Source of the DNA: Massilia sp. Root418
GTDB lineage: Bacteria > Pseudomonadota > Gammaproteobacteria > Burkholderiales > Burkholderiaceae_D
Length of the DNA stretch: 64,000 nt
NCBI RefSeq assembly: GCF_001425265.1
Contig: NZ_LMEC01000011.1
Location: forward strand, 977,692 to 1,041,691
Direction: 5' to 3'
Shown here in pieces: positions 33,025 to 42,646 of the stretch. Made by a program: the position numbers and the translations under genes. The stretch's first letter is position 1, and each line of letters starts with the position of its first letter. The notes beneath the pieces are model-generated. The model worked only from the letters and a program-made list of their open reading frames with translations, made no database searches and was not told the DNA's origin.

Positions 33025-34791
33025 TCATTTGGCGGCAACCTCGGCGGACTGGCGAGTGCCCAGTAGCAGCTCACGACCGGCAAACTTGCCGCCAGCGCTT
33101 TCCAGATCGCGGCGCTGCTCATCGCGGCGCCGCACGATGTCCATCGCTTCATCGGCCTCGTCCTCACTGGCGCCAGAGGCCAGCACAGCTTGCCGCCCAA
33201 GCAGTAGCGCCGACTCAAATGTCTCGCGTATCACGTAGTCGGCACCGGCCTTTGTCAGCGTCAGCGCGTGTTCGCGATCGTAGGCGCGAATGAGCAGCTT
33301 GGAACCTGGAAAAACGTCCTTGGCAATCTGCGCAATGTGGGCAGCTGCTTTTTTGTCGTTGATACAGACCATGACGACGCTTGCCGTGACCGCCCCGGCT
33401 GCGCGCAGGATGCTGGCCTCGCTTCCGTCGCCATAAAAAACCTTGAAGCCGTATTGCTCCGCGTTTTTGATCACCTCTGTGTTGTTGTCGATCACCGTGA
33501 GCGACGCGCCGCGAGCCAGCACGCCTTGACTGGCAATTTGGCCCATGCGGCCAAATCCGACGATCAGCACGCTGGTGGTGCGGTCTACCGCAGCTTCTCG
33601 CTCGCCCACCGCTTTCGCGGCCGTTGTTCCCCAGCGCTTGTGCCCCGTGATCAGGATGGGCGTCAATGCCATGGACAGCACCACGATGGCAGTCATGTTG
33701 GCGTTGACTGTGGGACTGATAACCCTGGCTGCTGCGGCGGCGGCAAAGAGCACAAAGGCAAACTCGCCGCCTTGCGCCATCAGCACTGCTCGGTCCACAG
33801 CCTCGCCGTGGGCGCTGCCGGCAGCTCGCGCGACAAGATAAATGCACAGGGCCTTCGTTGTCATCAGTGCGAGCACGCCGGCAATGATGAGGCCCGCGTT
33901 CGACGACACGACCGACAAGTCGAGTGACATGCCCACGCCAAGGAAGAAGAGTCCGAGTAAAAGGCCCCGAAATGGTTCAATGTCGGCCTCCAGCTGGTGG
34001 CGGAAGCTCGACTCTGAGAGGAGTACCCCTGCCAAAAAGGCGCCCAGCGCCATGGACAGGCCGCCTTGCTGCATCAGGAGTGCAGCACCGAGAACGACCA
34101 GCAAGGCTGCTGCGGTCATGATCTCCCTGGCCCGTGCTCGCGCCAGTATCTGGAACATCGGGTTGAGCAGCCAGCGTCCGCCGATTACCAGAGCGCCAAT
34201 CGATCCGAGCGCGGTGGCAACTGGGATCCAGCTATTGGGCGCTGCAGACAAGGCGCCCTTAGCCGGCGGCGCCAGGAGCGCGACCATGGCAAGCAAAGGG
34301 ACGATCAGCAGATCTTCGAGCAGCAAGATGGCAACGATTCGCTGCCCGCGCGGCGTCGCTGCGTCGCCTCGCTCGGCCAGCGTTTGCATGACGATGGCGG
34401 TCGAGGTCAGCACGAACCCCATCGCACAGATCAATGCAACCGACAATGTAAGGCCAAACGCCATTCCTACCATTGTCAGCAGCGCGCCGCACACAAGCGC
34501 TTGCATGCTCCCCAGACCGAAGATGGCGCCCCGCAGCGCCCACAGTTTCGAGGGCCGCATTTCAAGCCCCACGACGAACAAGAACATGACCACGCCCAGT
34601 TCCGCGATATGCAAGATGGCTCCAGGATCGCTGAACCAACCAATTCCAAACGGGCCAATGAAGAGGCCGGCACTCAAGTAGCCGAGGACTGATCCCAGAC
34701 CGAGCTTTCTGAACAGGGGCACGCCGATCACGGCCGCTGTAAGCAGCACCACTACCGGCATCAAGTCGCTTCCTGCGTAATTTGCGTCCAT
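33025..34791 (-). CDS. Kef-type monovalent cation:proton antiporter (CPA2)
   Basis: The 588-residue protein has about 12 membrane segments in residues 1-390 (GLGSVLGYLSAGLFIGPFG, ELGVVMFLFVVGLEM, GFVLTSTAIVMQTL, LLEDLLIVPLLAM) and then a cytoplasmic TrkA-N domain (VLIVGFGRMGQIASQGVLARG, about 400-520). This is the KefB/KefC/YbaL architecture: K+/H+ exchange controlled by nucleotide or glutathione conjugates, protecting cells against electrophiles. The ATG at 34791 has AGGAG 6 bases upstream. Nearby redox genes fit such a stress role, but no KefF/KefG-like partner is adjacent. Confidence 0.9.
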   Translation of the reverse strand: MDANYAGSDLMPVVVLLTAAVIGVPLFRKLGLGSVLGYLSAGLFIGPFGIGWFSDPGAILHIAELGVVMFLFVVGLEMRPSKLWALRGAIFGLGSMQALVCGALLTMVGMAFGLTLSVALICAMGFVLTSTAIVMQTLAERGDAATPRGQRIVAILLLEDLLIVPLLAMVALLAPPAKGALSAAPNSWIPVATALGSIGALVIGGRWLLNPMFQILARARAREIMTAAALLVVLGAALLMQQGGLSMALGAFLAGVLLSESSFRHQLEADIEPFRGLLLGLFFLGVGMSLDLSVVSSNAGLIIAGVLALMTTKALCIYLVARAAGSAHGEAVDRAVLMAQGGEFAFVLFAAAAAARVISPTVNANMTAIVVLSMALTPILITGHKRWGTTAAKAVGEREAAVDRTTSVLIVGFGRMGQIASQGVLARGASLTVIDNNTEVIKNAEQYGFKVFYGDGSEASILRAAGAVTASVVMVCINDKKAAAHIAQIAKDVFPGSKLLIRAYDREHALTLTKAGADYVIRETFESALLLGRQAVLASGASEDEADEAMDIVRRRDEQRRDLESAGGKFAGRELLLGTRQSAEVAAK

Positions 34792-34862
34792 AGTCAACTC
34801 CTGGTTTTGTTCATAAAAAGCACGCCTCTGTAGCGAGACGCTGGTCCCGACAGCCGCCGAGC

Positions 34863-36332
34863 TCAGCGCTCCGAGGCGCCTCGTGCGAATTCGCGGACCG
34901 CGGCCGACTGCCCGATCAGCTGGCGGCCGGCCTCCATGGCCAATTCGATTTCTTTAGCAGGAAGCTTCAACCGGGTTTCGATGGCGCGGGCACGCGCAGC
35001 CATTGAGGGCTCCAAACTCTGAAAGCTGATGAAGTCGACGATGAACTCGACATCATCACAGCGCCAGGAAGACGCTACCCCACCAAGCGCCACCAGCTCC
35101 TCGCTTCCCAAACTGCATCGGTGACGCATCAGATCGTCCCGCCACTGCCGCATGACCAGCTGGAATGAATCAGCAGCGAGGCGTGCAGCTGCATCGATCG
35201 CCGCGTCCGTCGCCGCCATGGCGGAGTCGATGCCACCCGGCCCGTCCAGTTGACGGTTCCACGTCCCGCTCGGTCCGCGCCCCGCATCAACGATCAGAAA
35301 CAGCATTTTCTTGATCCGGACCGCATCCCGTGCTGTCATCGGGCTATAGGCGTTGCTGGCAACAGCCCTCGATACAAGGATGCTGGAGAGACCGAGGTTG
35401 TCAGTCACGCCGCCGTCGACCAGCTTGACGAAACCCGGCCCGGCGGGCGCCCGGTAGCTGTGCATGGCCTCAGCCATAGCGCGCATCAGTCGTGGCGACG
35501 AAACGTTATTTAATACCGGCTGGATAAAGGCAGACTCGCGGGTTGGACATCCTTTGGGAAACGTTTTGAGAACGGTCGGCTCAAACACCACTGGCACGGC
35601 CATGGACGCAGCCACAGCATCGGCAACTGGATAATCGCGAATGTCAGAGCACAGAGCATTGAAAAGGCCTGGAATGAAGGGGAAACTGGTGCGGTGATAG
35701 AGGTCGGTAGCATTGATCCATAGATCCGGACGGCCTTTCGCATACAAATCGGCAAATCTCGCACGGCTAAAAATGTCGTCGTCCAATACCTGGGCAAAGT
35801 TGCTGCGGTTGTTGAGCCCTCCTTGCAGCAAGCGGGCCCAATTTGCGGGCGAGGCAAGGCTGACATTCATGTGCGACTCGAAGTCGCGCATGAGCACTTC
35901 CTCTTTAATTTGCGCCAGTCCCTGCCTTCCGTTGAGAACGTAGTAAGCAGCGGTGAGCGACCCACCTGAGACGGAACTAATGAACGCCAGCGAGTCGAGC
36001 AGATCACCTTCTCCAGCCTGGGTATTTGCCAGTCCTTGCAGCACGCCCGCGGCGAAGGCTGACGCCCGAAGCCCTCCGCCGGAGAAAGCGACGCCGATGG
36101 TATAGTCCCGAGCCAGGTCTTGAGGGTGTCCCGTGGTTAGGGATGAGTCACTTTTCAGTGGCAAATTTGCTGTTGGCCGTACCGGCGCAGCGCAGCCGCC
36201 CAGCACGCCCATCCCGCCTATGGCCAGCGCACCGGCGGCCAGGCGGACCACGCGTAGTAACGCAGCACGGTTCCAGTTCGAATTTGACGAATGCTCGCGC
36301 ATCAACATGTCACGTTTAAGTATGCAGGGCAT
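34863..36332 (-). CDS. Patatin-like phospholipase lipoprotein
   Basis: The 489-residue protein has a signal with lipobox VLGGC (about residues 43-47) and then the patatin fold: oxyanion loop SGGGLRAS, nucleophile Ser in SSVSGGS (GxSxG-like) and the catalytic Asp in DGGVTDN. It probably hydrolyses acyl esters at the outer membrane or periplasm. No ribosome site is evident at the ATG at 36332; in-frame ATGs at 36308 and 36302 are alternatives. Confidence 0.85.
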   Translation of the reverse strand: MPCILKRDMLMREHSSNSNWNRAALLRVVRLAAGALAIGGMGVLGGCAAPVRPTANLPLKSDSSLTTGHPQDLARDYTIGVAFSGGGLRASAFAAGVLQGLANTQAGEGDLLDSLAFISSVSGGSLTAAYYVLNGRQGLAQIKEEVLMRDFESHMNVSLASPANWARLLQGGLNNRSNFAQVLDDDIFSRARFADLYAKGRPDLWINATDLYHRTSFPFIPGLFNALCSDIRDYPVADAVAASMAVPVVFEPTVLKTFPKGCPTRESAFIQPVLNNVSSPRLMRAMAEAMHSYRAPAGPGFVKLVDGGVTDNLGLSSILVSRAVASNAYSPMTARDAVRIKKMLFLIVDAGRGPSGTWNRQLDGPGGIDSAMAATDAAIDAAARLAADSFQLVMRQWRDDLMRHRCSLGSEELVALGGVASSWRCDDVEFIVDFISFQSLEPSMAARARAIETRLKLPAKEIELAMEAGRQLIGQSAAVREFARGASER

Positions 36333-36557
36333 TTTTTAGGGCTAGTAATATTAGACAACTGGCTCTCCACAGTCTGGTGTAATCGACTGGCGCCTCGGCC
36401 AGTTCAACTGCACGGCATGGACCAGGAAAACGGAAAGGACGCGCCCGCTACGGCTCTAAGCGGTCGCGCGGCCGGAGCTGAACCTGCGCGACATTCGAAT
36501 TTCGCCGGCTCACCCGGCGTGCCATTCGCCAGCAAACGGCTGGGCAGTGAGGCGCGT

Positions 36558-37346
36558 TTAGCGCACCGACTGGGCTGCTTCGATGATGAGGCGGGCCACC
36601 TTGTCAGCATGGCTGACCATGACGACGTGCGAGGCACCCGGCACCTCGACAATCTTCCTGGCGTGCGCTCGCTTCGCCATGAACGACATCGCCGCAGCCG
36701 GAATATTTTTGTCTCCTGTACCGTAGATATGCCAGCTCGGCACCATTTTCCAGGCAGGCTCACCAGCGCCTTGGGTCAAGGCTGCTTCTGCAATGGGGCG
36801 CTGGGTTGCCGCCATCAGGCTCGCGACTGCTGGGTCAACGTCTGCCGCAAACTGCGCGTGAAACTTTGCCTGGTCGATGTACAAGTCTTGGCTTCCCTCG
36901 GGCGTGGGAACCGGCTGGCCAAGCGCGCCTCCCAAGCTGCTGCCGGGGAATCTGCCTGAAAGATCCAGGGCCGTTTCTCCTTTGTCGGGCGCAAATGCTG
37001 CGACATAGACCAAGGCCTTCACATTGGGTTGGCTCGTCGCAGCGCCGCTGATAACTGCACCCCCGTAAGAGTGTCCGATGAGGACCACGTTGCCCTGGGT
37101 TGCTCGAACGAGTTGCCGCACGCTTGCAACGTCGCCATCGAGCGAGCGCAGCGGGTTGGCCGCGCTCACCACGCGCAGGCCCTGATGCTGCAGTGTGGGG
37201 ATCACTGCGTTCCAGCTGCTGCTGTCAGCGAAAGCACCGTGGACTAATATCACGGTCACGGGGGGCTGTGCCATAGCGCCCCCGCTAGCGCCGCCAATAA
37301 TGGCGGCGCAGGTCACCGCCTGGTACAGCCATTTAAGCTGCTTCAT
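36558..37346 (-). CDS. Secreted alpha/beta hydrolase
   Basis: I use the ATG at 37346 (GGGAGA upstream) giving 262 residues with a Sec signal peptide (MKQLKWLYQAVTCAAIIGGASGGAMA). The core has HGAFADSSSW (oxyanion), nucleophile in GHSYGG and the His in PGASHVV. It belongs to the esterase/hydrolase group close to EstC/salicylate-esterase-like proteins. Substrate unknown. It is followed by the two NTF2-like genes upstream on the same strand, but a gap of 145 bases makes cotranscription uncertain. Confidence 0.85.
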   Translation of the reverse strand: MKQLKWLYQAVTCAAIIGGASGGAMAQPPVTVILVHGAFADSSSWNAVIPTLQHQGLRVVSAANPLRSLDGDVASVRQLVRATQGNVVLIGHSYGGAVISGAATSQPNVKALVYVAAFAPDKGETALDLSGRFPGSSLGGALGQPVPTPEGSQDLYIDQAKFHAQFAADVDPAVASLMAATQRPIAEAALTQGAGEPAWKMVPSWHIYGTGDKNIPAAAMSFMAKRAHARKIVEVPGASHVVMVSHADKVARLIIEAAQSVR

Positions 37347-37491
37347 AAGTTTCTCCCGATAGTTGGTAAATGAAGTTGCGGAGCTGGCTGTGCCACTGCG
37401 ACGTTGCGGCACAGCCAGCAGGCCTTGCTCGCTACGACGAGCTATGTGGCGCGATTCGGTTATCTCGGCAAGTCGCCAGCGTGCTCACACT

Positions 37492-37887
37492 TCATTGCCC
37501 GCTGCCGGCACCACCGAGCTTGCCAGCGGGGGCAAATTGAACGGGTGAGACCTCATCTTGCAGTACATCCCAGTGCTCAGCCAGGAGGCCATCCTCAATG
37601 CGGAAGATGTCGACCACAACCTGCGGCGTGGGAGCCCAACCCCGGATGCGGCCGTGAATGGCGACGTAGTCCCCCTCGGCGATCATCAGACCCGGTTCAT
37701 AGAAGACGTCACTCGAGAGCTGCGCAACCAGGTCCTCAAGCGCTTGGCGCCCTTGCGCGATCCCGGGGTTGTGCTGAACGTAGTCAGCCGCGTAGTAGCG
37801 CGCAACAGCAGACGGATCACGCCGTTGAAACAGCGCTGTCATTGCTTCCAGCACTACAGCTTTGTTTTGTTCGGAGGTGTTTTTCAT
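37492..37887 (-). CDS. SnoaL-like polyketide cyclase family protein
   Basis: The 131-residue protein has AMTALFQRRDPSAVARYYAADYVQHNPGIAQGRQALEDLV followed by YVAIHGRIRG and VDIFRIEDGLLAEHWDVLQDEV, a standard SnoaL-type NTF2 fold with the catalytic-type His/Asp positions. It is the second gene of a pair; its ATG overlaps the stop of the gene before (ATGA). Likely a small-molecule enzyme or binding protein. Confidence 0.85.
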   Translation of the reverse strand: MKNTSEQNKAVVLEAMTALFQRRDPSAVARYYAADYVQHNPGIAQGRQALEDLVAQLSSDVFYEPGLMIAEGDYVAIHGRIRGWAPTPQVVVDIFRIEDGLLAEHWDVLQDEVSPVQFAPAGKLGGAGSGQ

Positions 37888-38231
37888 TGTTGGTTTCCTT
37901 GGTTAACAATATTCATTGCGCCATGCATGCGCAGAAAGGTTCCATCAGGCAGCGTGGCATGCGAATAGATTTTGTTTTCCACAAAATCTTCCACGTGGAC
38001 CACCGTGGCGCCGTTGCTCTCGGTCCAGCTGACCAGGAATACCCCGGTACGAATGCAGTCAGCAGCCATTTTCACCACCTCGGTCTTGGCATACACGCCG
38101 TTGTCGATGTGAAACTGCATTTTGCTGTGGGGCAGCGTTGTCAGGCGGGCTGAGAATTCCTCGAAGGTCACATCGAAAACCAATCCGATCGGATATTGGT
38201 TTGCGAGTGCCGGTGAACTTGTGTGATTCAT
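37884..38231 (-). CDS. NTF2-like protein
   Basis: From the ATG at 38231 (GGGAGA upstream) the 115-residue protein shows a curved-sheet pattern: FDVTFEEFSARLTTLPHSKMQFHI, TGVFLVSWTESNGATVVHVEDFVENKIYSHA. It looks like another NTF2-type fold and is translationally coupled to the SnoaL-like gene at 37492-37887. I do not recognise a specific family. The upstream codons to 38333 lack a ribosome site. Confidence 0.7.
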   Translation of the reverse strand: MNHTSSPALANQYPIGLVFDVTFEEFSARLTTLPHSKMQFHIDNGVYAKTEVVKMAADCIRTGVFLVSWTESNGATVVHVEDFVENKIYSHATLPDGTFLRMHGAMNIVNQGNQQ

Positions 38232-38801
38232 AAATCTCCCATCGGTCAATTTAAACAGGGCATCCCAAATCCTGGCCCTGCCGTGGGCTGTTGGGATGGC
38301 GTTCAGTTTCGCCGCAGTGCCGGCCGAGTGCACTGTCTAAAGATGCGATCAGTAGTCTTGTTTTGCTGAATCGGCGGTCCCAACTTCGCCTGCTCGTCAC
38401 CATCATGAGCATAGCTCGGGCCTTTCTTATGACGCCTGTCCGTACCTTCCGGCCCATGGCTTGATTGGCAGAGGGGCGAATGCGCAGCGTGCATCGCACT
38501 TTCGGAGTACGCGACAGATATTTCCTCACCTACGCTTCGCGGCTGTGCCTGGCTATCCAAACGATGTGAGCGATTTGGACTATCGCCAGCAATATCGATC
38601 AGTGACCCGCGCCAACTTAACCGGCACCATGGCTTCCGTCGGCTAGCAGTGCCGCACCAGGGTAAACCCGCATGAGATGCGTACAAGGGGATTGGAATGC
38701 CGATCGTACGCACCGGTTGTGAGTTTGTCCGGGTGCTGCGTGAAAGCCTCAATCGACATTCCTCAACAGCGTTAAAACGCTCTTTTTACTGGAGACTCAC
38801 C
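38232..38801. other. 570-base divergent intergenic region, no gene seen
   Basis: It lies between the leftward NTF2-like pair and the rightward isochorismatase gene, so it should hold promoters for both. Short frames are present on both strands, but none has a ribosome site or coding-like composition. No clear palindromic operator was found. Confidence 0.6.
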
Positions 38802-39449
38802 ATGACCAAGACCGGCCTGCAAGCGTTACTGCGCCCCCAAGACAGCATCGTTGTCCTGATCGATCACCAACCCTATCAGTTCGCGAACCTGCACAGCCAC
38901 GAGCCCACGCTCGTCTCCAATAACGTGGTGGGTCTCGCCAAAGCGGCGAAGGTCTTCAACGTGCCCACGATTCTCACAACAGTCATGGAAGAGCGTGGCG
39001 GCTACCTGATCAAGGCGTTGCAGGATGTGTATCCCGATCAAAAGCCGATCGATCGCACATTCATCAATACCTGGGAAGACCCGGCCGTCACGGACATCGT
39101 CCAAAAGAGCGGCCGTAAGCAACTGATCCTGGCCGCGCTGTGGACCGAGGTTTGCTTGGCCATGCCCGCGATCCAGGCGCTGGGCGAAGGTTACGACGTG
39201 TTCATCGTAACGGACGCTTCGGGTGGCGTTTCGGCCGAGGCGCATGAAATGGCCGTGCGCCGCATGGTGCAAGCAGGCGCTGTCCCCATCACTTGGATGG
39301 CCGTGTGTGCTGAATGGCAGCGCGACTGGGCGCGGGCTGATACAGCGGTGCCCTTTACCGAGGTGGTGCGTGAACATGGCGGCGGCAGCGGCATTGCCTA
39401 TGCATGGGAAGTGCAACTGCTGGCGGCGGCTTCCCAAGCCGCTAAATAA
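38802..39449 (+). CDS. Isochorismatase-family hydrolase (YcaC-like)
   Basis: The ATG at 38802 has GGAG upstream and yields 215 residues. Features are VVLIDHQPYQFANLHSHEP (catalytic Asp), a middle RTFINTWEDP segment with the Lys of KSGRKQLILAALWTEVCL, and the active-site Cys in TEVCLAMPA, plus VFIVTDASGG. This matches the YcaC-type cysteine hydrolase family. Substrate unknown. It is followed by a pirin gene on the same strand. Confidence 0.88.
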   Translation: MTKTGLQALLRPQDSIVVLIDHQPYQFANLHSHEPTLVSNNVVGLAKAAKVFNVPTILTTVMEERGGYLIKALQDVYPDQKPIDRTFINTWEDPAVTDIVQKSGRKQLILAALWTEVCLAMPAIQALGEGYDVFIVTDASGGVSAEAHEMAVRRMVQAGAVPITWMAVCAEWQRDWARADTAVPFTEVVREHGGGSGIAYAWEVQLLAAASQAAK

Positions 39450-39493
39450 TTAGCCGCCTTGATGGGTCTTCGCTTGCGAAGGTCACTCGATGG

Positions 39494-39531
39494 CTTCAGC
39501 CACGCCGGGTAGTCGTTCGGCGTGGCTGAAG
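39494..39531. repeat. Perfect 14-base stem-loop between hydrolase and pirin genes
   Basis: CTTCAGCCACGCCG (39494-39507) pairs with 39518-39531 around a 10-base loop. A smaller CTTCGC/GCGAAG stem lies just before it. There is no T run, so it may stabilise mRNA ends or be a Rho-linked terminator. Confidence 0.6.
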
Positions 39532-39595
39532 TTGCCTCTGCGATGCAGGCTCGAAAAGCCGGCACCGGATCGTTGTTAACAATTTAGGAAACGCC

Positions 39596-40546
39596 GTGAA
39601 ACCGGAAACCCAAACGCCATCGCCACTCCCCGAATTTACAAGCACCAAAGCAGTGTCGACCGAGGTGCCCACCTCTGGCTTGCTCCATCGCGGTGTCGTG
39701 CTTCGTACGCGAGGCGACACCCATGGGCAAGTTACTCGGCTCATGAGCCCGTCGGATCTGGGTCATATGCTCAAGCCCTTCGTGTTCCTTGACCTGTTTG
39801 ACATTGACCTGCGCGACCGCGCGTCTCAGTTCTCAATACACCCTCATTCCGGCCTTGCAACGATCACGATCGTCACCGACGGCGACCTGCGCTTCGACGA
39901 CCCGACTGACGGCACTGGTCATATCGGCTTTGGCGGCTTCGAGTGGATGCGCGCCGGCGCTGGCGTGTGGCACGGCAAGGAACTGTCGGCAGGCACGTCG
40001 CAACGGGCCAAGGGGTTCCAGCTGTGGCTCGCTCTGGGACGCGAGCTCGAGCATGAAGCAGTCGATAGCCAGTACGTCGAAGCCAAAAACGTACCGACGG
40101 CAGGTCCCGCGCGTGTAATCCTGGGTTCTTATGAAGGGCAGAGCAGCCCGGCCCGCTCGCCCGCGGGTGTGACTTACCTGCTGGTGTCGCTGCCGGCAAG
40201 CGCGCGATGGACGTTTTCCCCAGCTGCGGGCCAGAGAGTCGCCTGGCTTGCCATGGCGAGCGGTGAACTCGTTGGACCGGCTCGAGCAGGAGCCGGCGAG
40301 CTTGTAATTTTTGAGGCAGGCGAGCAGGCGGTCACTCTTCAAGCTGGCCCGGATGCGCCGGCCGTGTTTGTGATTGGCAGCGCTGTCGAGCACCCGTTCG
40401 AGCTTCATCTCGGTAACTACTCGGTCCACACGTCCGAACAATCGCTGGACAAGGGTGAGGCGAACATCGAGCGCTTGCGCAAGCTGCTGGTCGCTGCGGG
40501 AGATCGCCATACGCCAGGGGGGACTGTCCCGGTGTTTAAAGAGTAG
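39596..40546 (+). CDS. Pirin-family protein
   Basis: The GTG at 39596 follows TAGGAA. The 316-residue bicupin has a first-domain metal site region FSIHPHSGLATITIV and EWMRAGAGVWHGKEL. Compared with the usual pirin pattern (HxH, then H-S-E), the second element here is spaced WHGKE, so metal binding could differ. Pirins include quercetinase-like dioxygenases and redox regulators. It is cooriented with the isochorismatase gene 146 bases upstream. Confidence 0.87.
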   Translation: MKPETQTPSPLPEFTSTKAVSTEVPTSGLLHRGVVLRTRGDTHGQVTRLMSPSDLGHMLKPFVFLDLFDIDLRDRASQFSIHPHSGLATITIVTDGDLRFDDPTDGTGHIGFGGFEWMRAGAGVWHGKELSAGTSQRAKGFQLWLALGRELEHEAVDSQYVEAKNVPTAGPARVILGSYEGQSSPARSPAGVTYLLVSLPASARWTFSPAAGQRVAWLAMASGELVGPARAGAGELVIFEAGEQAVTLQAGPDAPAVFVIGSAVEHPFELHLGNYSVHTSEQSLDKGEANIERLRKLLVAAGDRHTPGGTVPVFKE

Positions 40547-40604
40547 TTCGGCGATACGTGGGGCGCCTGCGGCGCCACTCCTCAGCCATGGAAACAACGG
40601 CCTG

Positions 40605-41474
40605 TCAGCTCTGCCGGTCAAGACGCCATGCACCTGGGCTTGCTTGTGTAAGCTTGCGAAACGTCCTGCCGAAATGGACTGAGTCAGCAAAACCGGTTGC
40701 CTCTGCAATACGATCCAGCGAAAAATTAGTCTCCAGCAACATACACTTCGCCCGCTCGATGCGTTTGTTGAGTTGCCATTGATAAGGCGCAAAACCTGTG
40801 GCCGCCTTGAAGGCTCGGCAGTAGTGCGACGGAGACATGCCCGCCAGACGCGCAAGTGTCGAAAGCTCCACGCGATTGGGCATGTGTGCGTCGAGAAAGC
40901 CCATGGCGTCTTTCAGCTGCATGTTCGACAAACCGACCGACTTCTTGTTCGATATTGAGGCACTGCTGAGCAAGCGACTGGCGATGGCGGTAATCAGCGA
41001 ATCACCATACAGCTGCACAGATGGATCCGGATCTTCAATGACCTCAGCTAGCAGGCGCACGAGATGCCAAATGCGATCGTCGGTGAAACGAAGCTTTGGC
41101 ACACTTGCCAAGTCAGCGTCTGGCTTGATCTGCAGTTGCTCTGCGAACGGCTTGAGGTCCAGCGTAATATGCACATCCTTCGCGTAGAGCACATCGGCAC
41201 TGTAACCCCAGACCTCAAGACCCGCTGGCATGAAAGTCATATCGCGGGGCCGCGATTCGTGCGGGCATTTCAGCAAGCGGTTTTCACGAGGTTCGCACCG
41301 GTATTTGCTTACCTCTTCGACGATGACACTCAAGCGGGTCTTGTCGCTGTGTGGAAGTTGGTGCAGGACCTCTCCGTTGCAGTTGTATTCGGTAACTTCT
41401 ACAAGAGCTCCGACCCAGTCGCGCCGAGTGGTACTGGCCAACAGGTTTTCGGGGACTTCAGATACAGCGGCCAT
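40605..41474 (-). CDS. AraC-family regulator (paralogue 1)
   Basis: The 289-residue protein has a cupin-like N-terminal domain and a C-terminal AraC double helix-turn-helix (about 185-289: LSTLARLAGMSPSHYCRAFKAATGFAPYQWQLNKRI and IAEATGFADSVHFGRTFRKLTQASP). GGAGGAG lies before the ATG. The DNA-binding half is very similar to the paralogue at 41771-42646, e.g. PYQWQL and HFGRTFRK are identical. Adjacent pirin and hydrolase genes are plausible targets. Confidence 0.9.
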   Translation of the reverse strand: MAAVSEVPENLLASTTRRDWVGALVEVTEYNCNGEVLHQLPHSDKTRLSVIVEEVSKYRCEPRENRLLKCPHESRPRDMTFMPAGLEVWGYSADVLYAKDVHITLDLKPFAEQLQIKPDADLASVPKLRFTDDRIWHLVRLLAEVIEDPDPSVQLYGDSLITAIASRLLSSASISNKKSVGLSNMQLKDAMGFLDAHMPNRVELSTLARLAGMSPSHYCRAFKAATGFAPYQWQLNKRIERAKCMLLETNFSLDRIAEATGFADSVHFGRTFRKLTQASPGAWRLDRQS

Positions 41475-41770
41475 GGTTCTCCTCCCGACGCAATTTGCGC
41501 GTCAATATATTACGCCCGTTCATAATGCGTCAAGCTAGGTACCTGGCAGCGATACCTGTCAACTGTGAACGGGTGTTGTGCGAAAGCACATCTGTTTTGA
41601 CGTGCAGCAGCGATGACAAACGCTCGACGAGCTCGCTAAGGCTTCAACCACACGCGACTACATGGGTATTGGACTACAGACCCAGTCGTGTTCGATCTTC
41701 GAATAAAAGCTTGGGCGCGAGACGTCGACATGTTCTCTCTCAGGTATTCGCCATAAACTAGCGGTCGCCT
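41475..41770. other. Intergenic region between the two AraC genes
   Basis: About 296 bases between two cooriented regulator genes; it should contain the promoter for paralogue 1. No convincing gene or strong inverted repeat was seen. Confidence 0.5.
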
Positions 41771-42646
41771 CTATGTCAACATGTCCGTCCGCCACGCAGC
41801 TGGGCTGGCGCCAGTCATCTTACGGAACGTACGCCCGAAATGCACAGTGTCGGCGAAGCCAGTAGTGTCCGCTATCTCTTGCAGGCAACGATTGGTGTTC
41901 AGTAATAGGAACTTGGCGCGGTCAATACGAGCCTGTAGTTGCCACTGATATGGCGCCATGCCAGTAGAGGCTTTGAAGGCACGGCAATAATGCGATTGCG
42001 ACAGCCCAGCAAGCTTCGCCAGTTCGGCCAGTTCGACTTTCTTGGGCATCCTCGCCTCGAGGTAGCACAGTGCATCGTTGAGATGGGCGGCCGAGAGCTT
42101 GACCTCGCTGCCCTTTACTTCTTTCGGCCGCTCGAAGATTCTTGCTGCAATCGCGGCAGTAAGCGAGTCCCCGTAAAGTTGCGCCGTCGGATCATTGTCC
42201 TCTAGCGTATCGCTTAGCAACTTGATCATGGTCCATACCTGGTCATTCGAGAACCGGAACCGGGGAGCATCAACTACCCTCATCGATGCACAGATTCCCA
42301 GCCGCTCCTGCAGTAAGGCCACGTCGAAGCTGATCGTGGCACACTTGAGGGCTGTCGTATGCCCACTGTACCCCCAAACCTCCATGTCCGCCGGCGCGAT
42401 GAACAATGAACGCGGCTTGTAGGGGAGTGGGTTGGGAATATCTTGCCTTAATCTGGCCTCCAAAGTTCCTTGTCCAACTTCTTCGAATTGAGCGTTAATC
42501 CACGTCAAATTCAGGGGGCGCTCAACTGGAAACAAAACTCTGCCTGTACAGGTATAGGCGTGGCGTTCGACCTGAATACCGTTCCAACTACCCATAGCGC
42601 AAGTGAACCCAGCGATATTTTCAGGAAGTTCGATCACGTCTGACAT
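41771..42646 (-). CDS. AraC-family regulator (paralogue 2)
   Basis: The 291-residue protein has the same build as its neighbour: N-terminal sensing domain with EVWGYSG near residue 90 and C-terminal helix-turn-helices (LAELAKLAGLSQSHYCRAFKASTGMAPYQWQLQ; ADTTGFADTVHFGRTFRKMTGASPAAWR). GAGGAA precedes the ATG at 42646. The pair arose by duplication but the sensing domains have diverged strongly, so each probably detects a different ligand. Confidence 0.9.
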   Translation of the reverse strand: MSDVIELPENIAGFTCAMGSWNGIQVERHAYTCTGRVLFPVERPLNLTWINAQFEEVGQGTLEARLRQDIPNPLPYKPRSLFIAPADMEVWGYSGHTTALKCATISFDVALLQERLGICASMRVVDAPRFRFSNDQVWTMIKLLSDTLEDNDPTAQLYGDSLTAAIAARIFERPKEVKGSEVKLSAAHLNDALCYLEARMPKKVELAELAKLAGLSQSHYCRAFKASTGMAPYQWQLQARIDRAKFLLLNTNRCLQEIADTTGFADTVHFGRTFRKMTGASPAAWRTDMLT

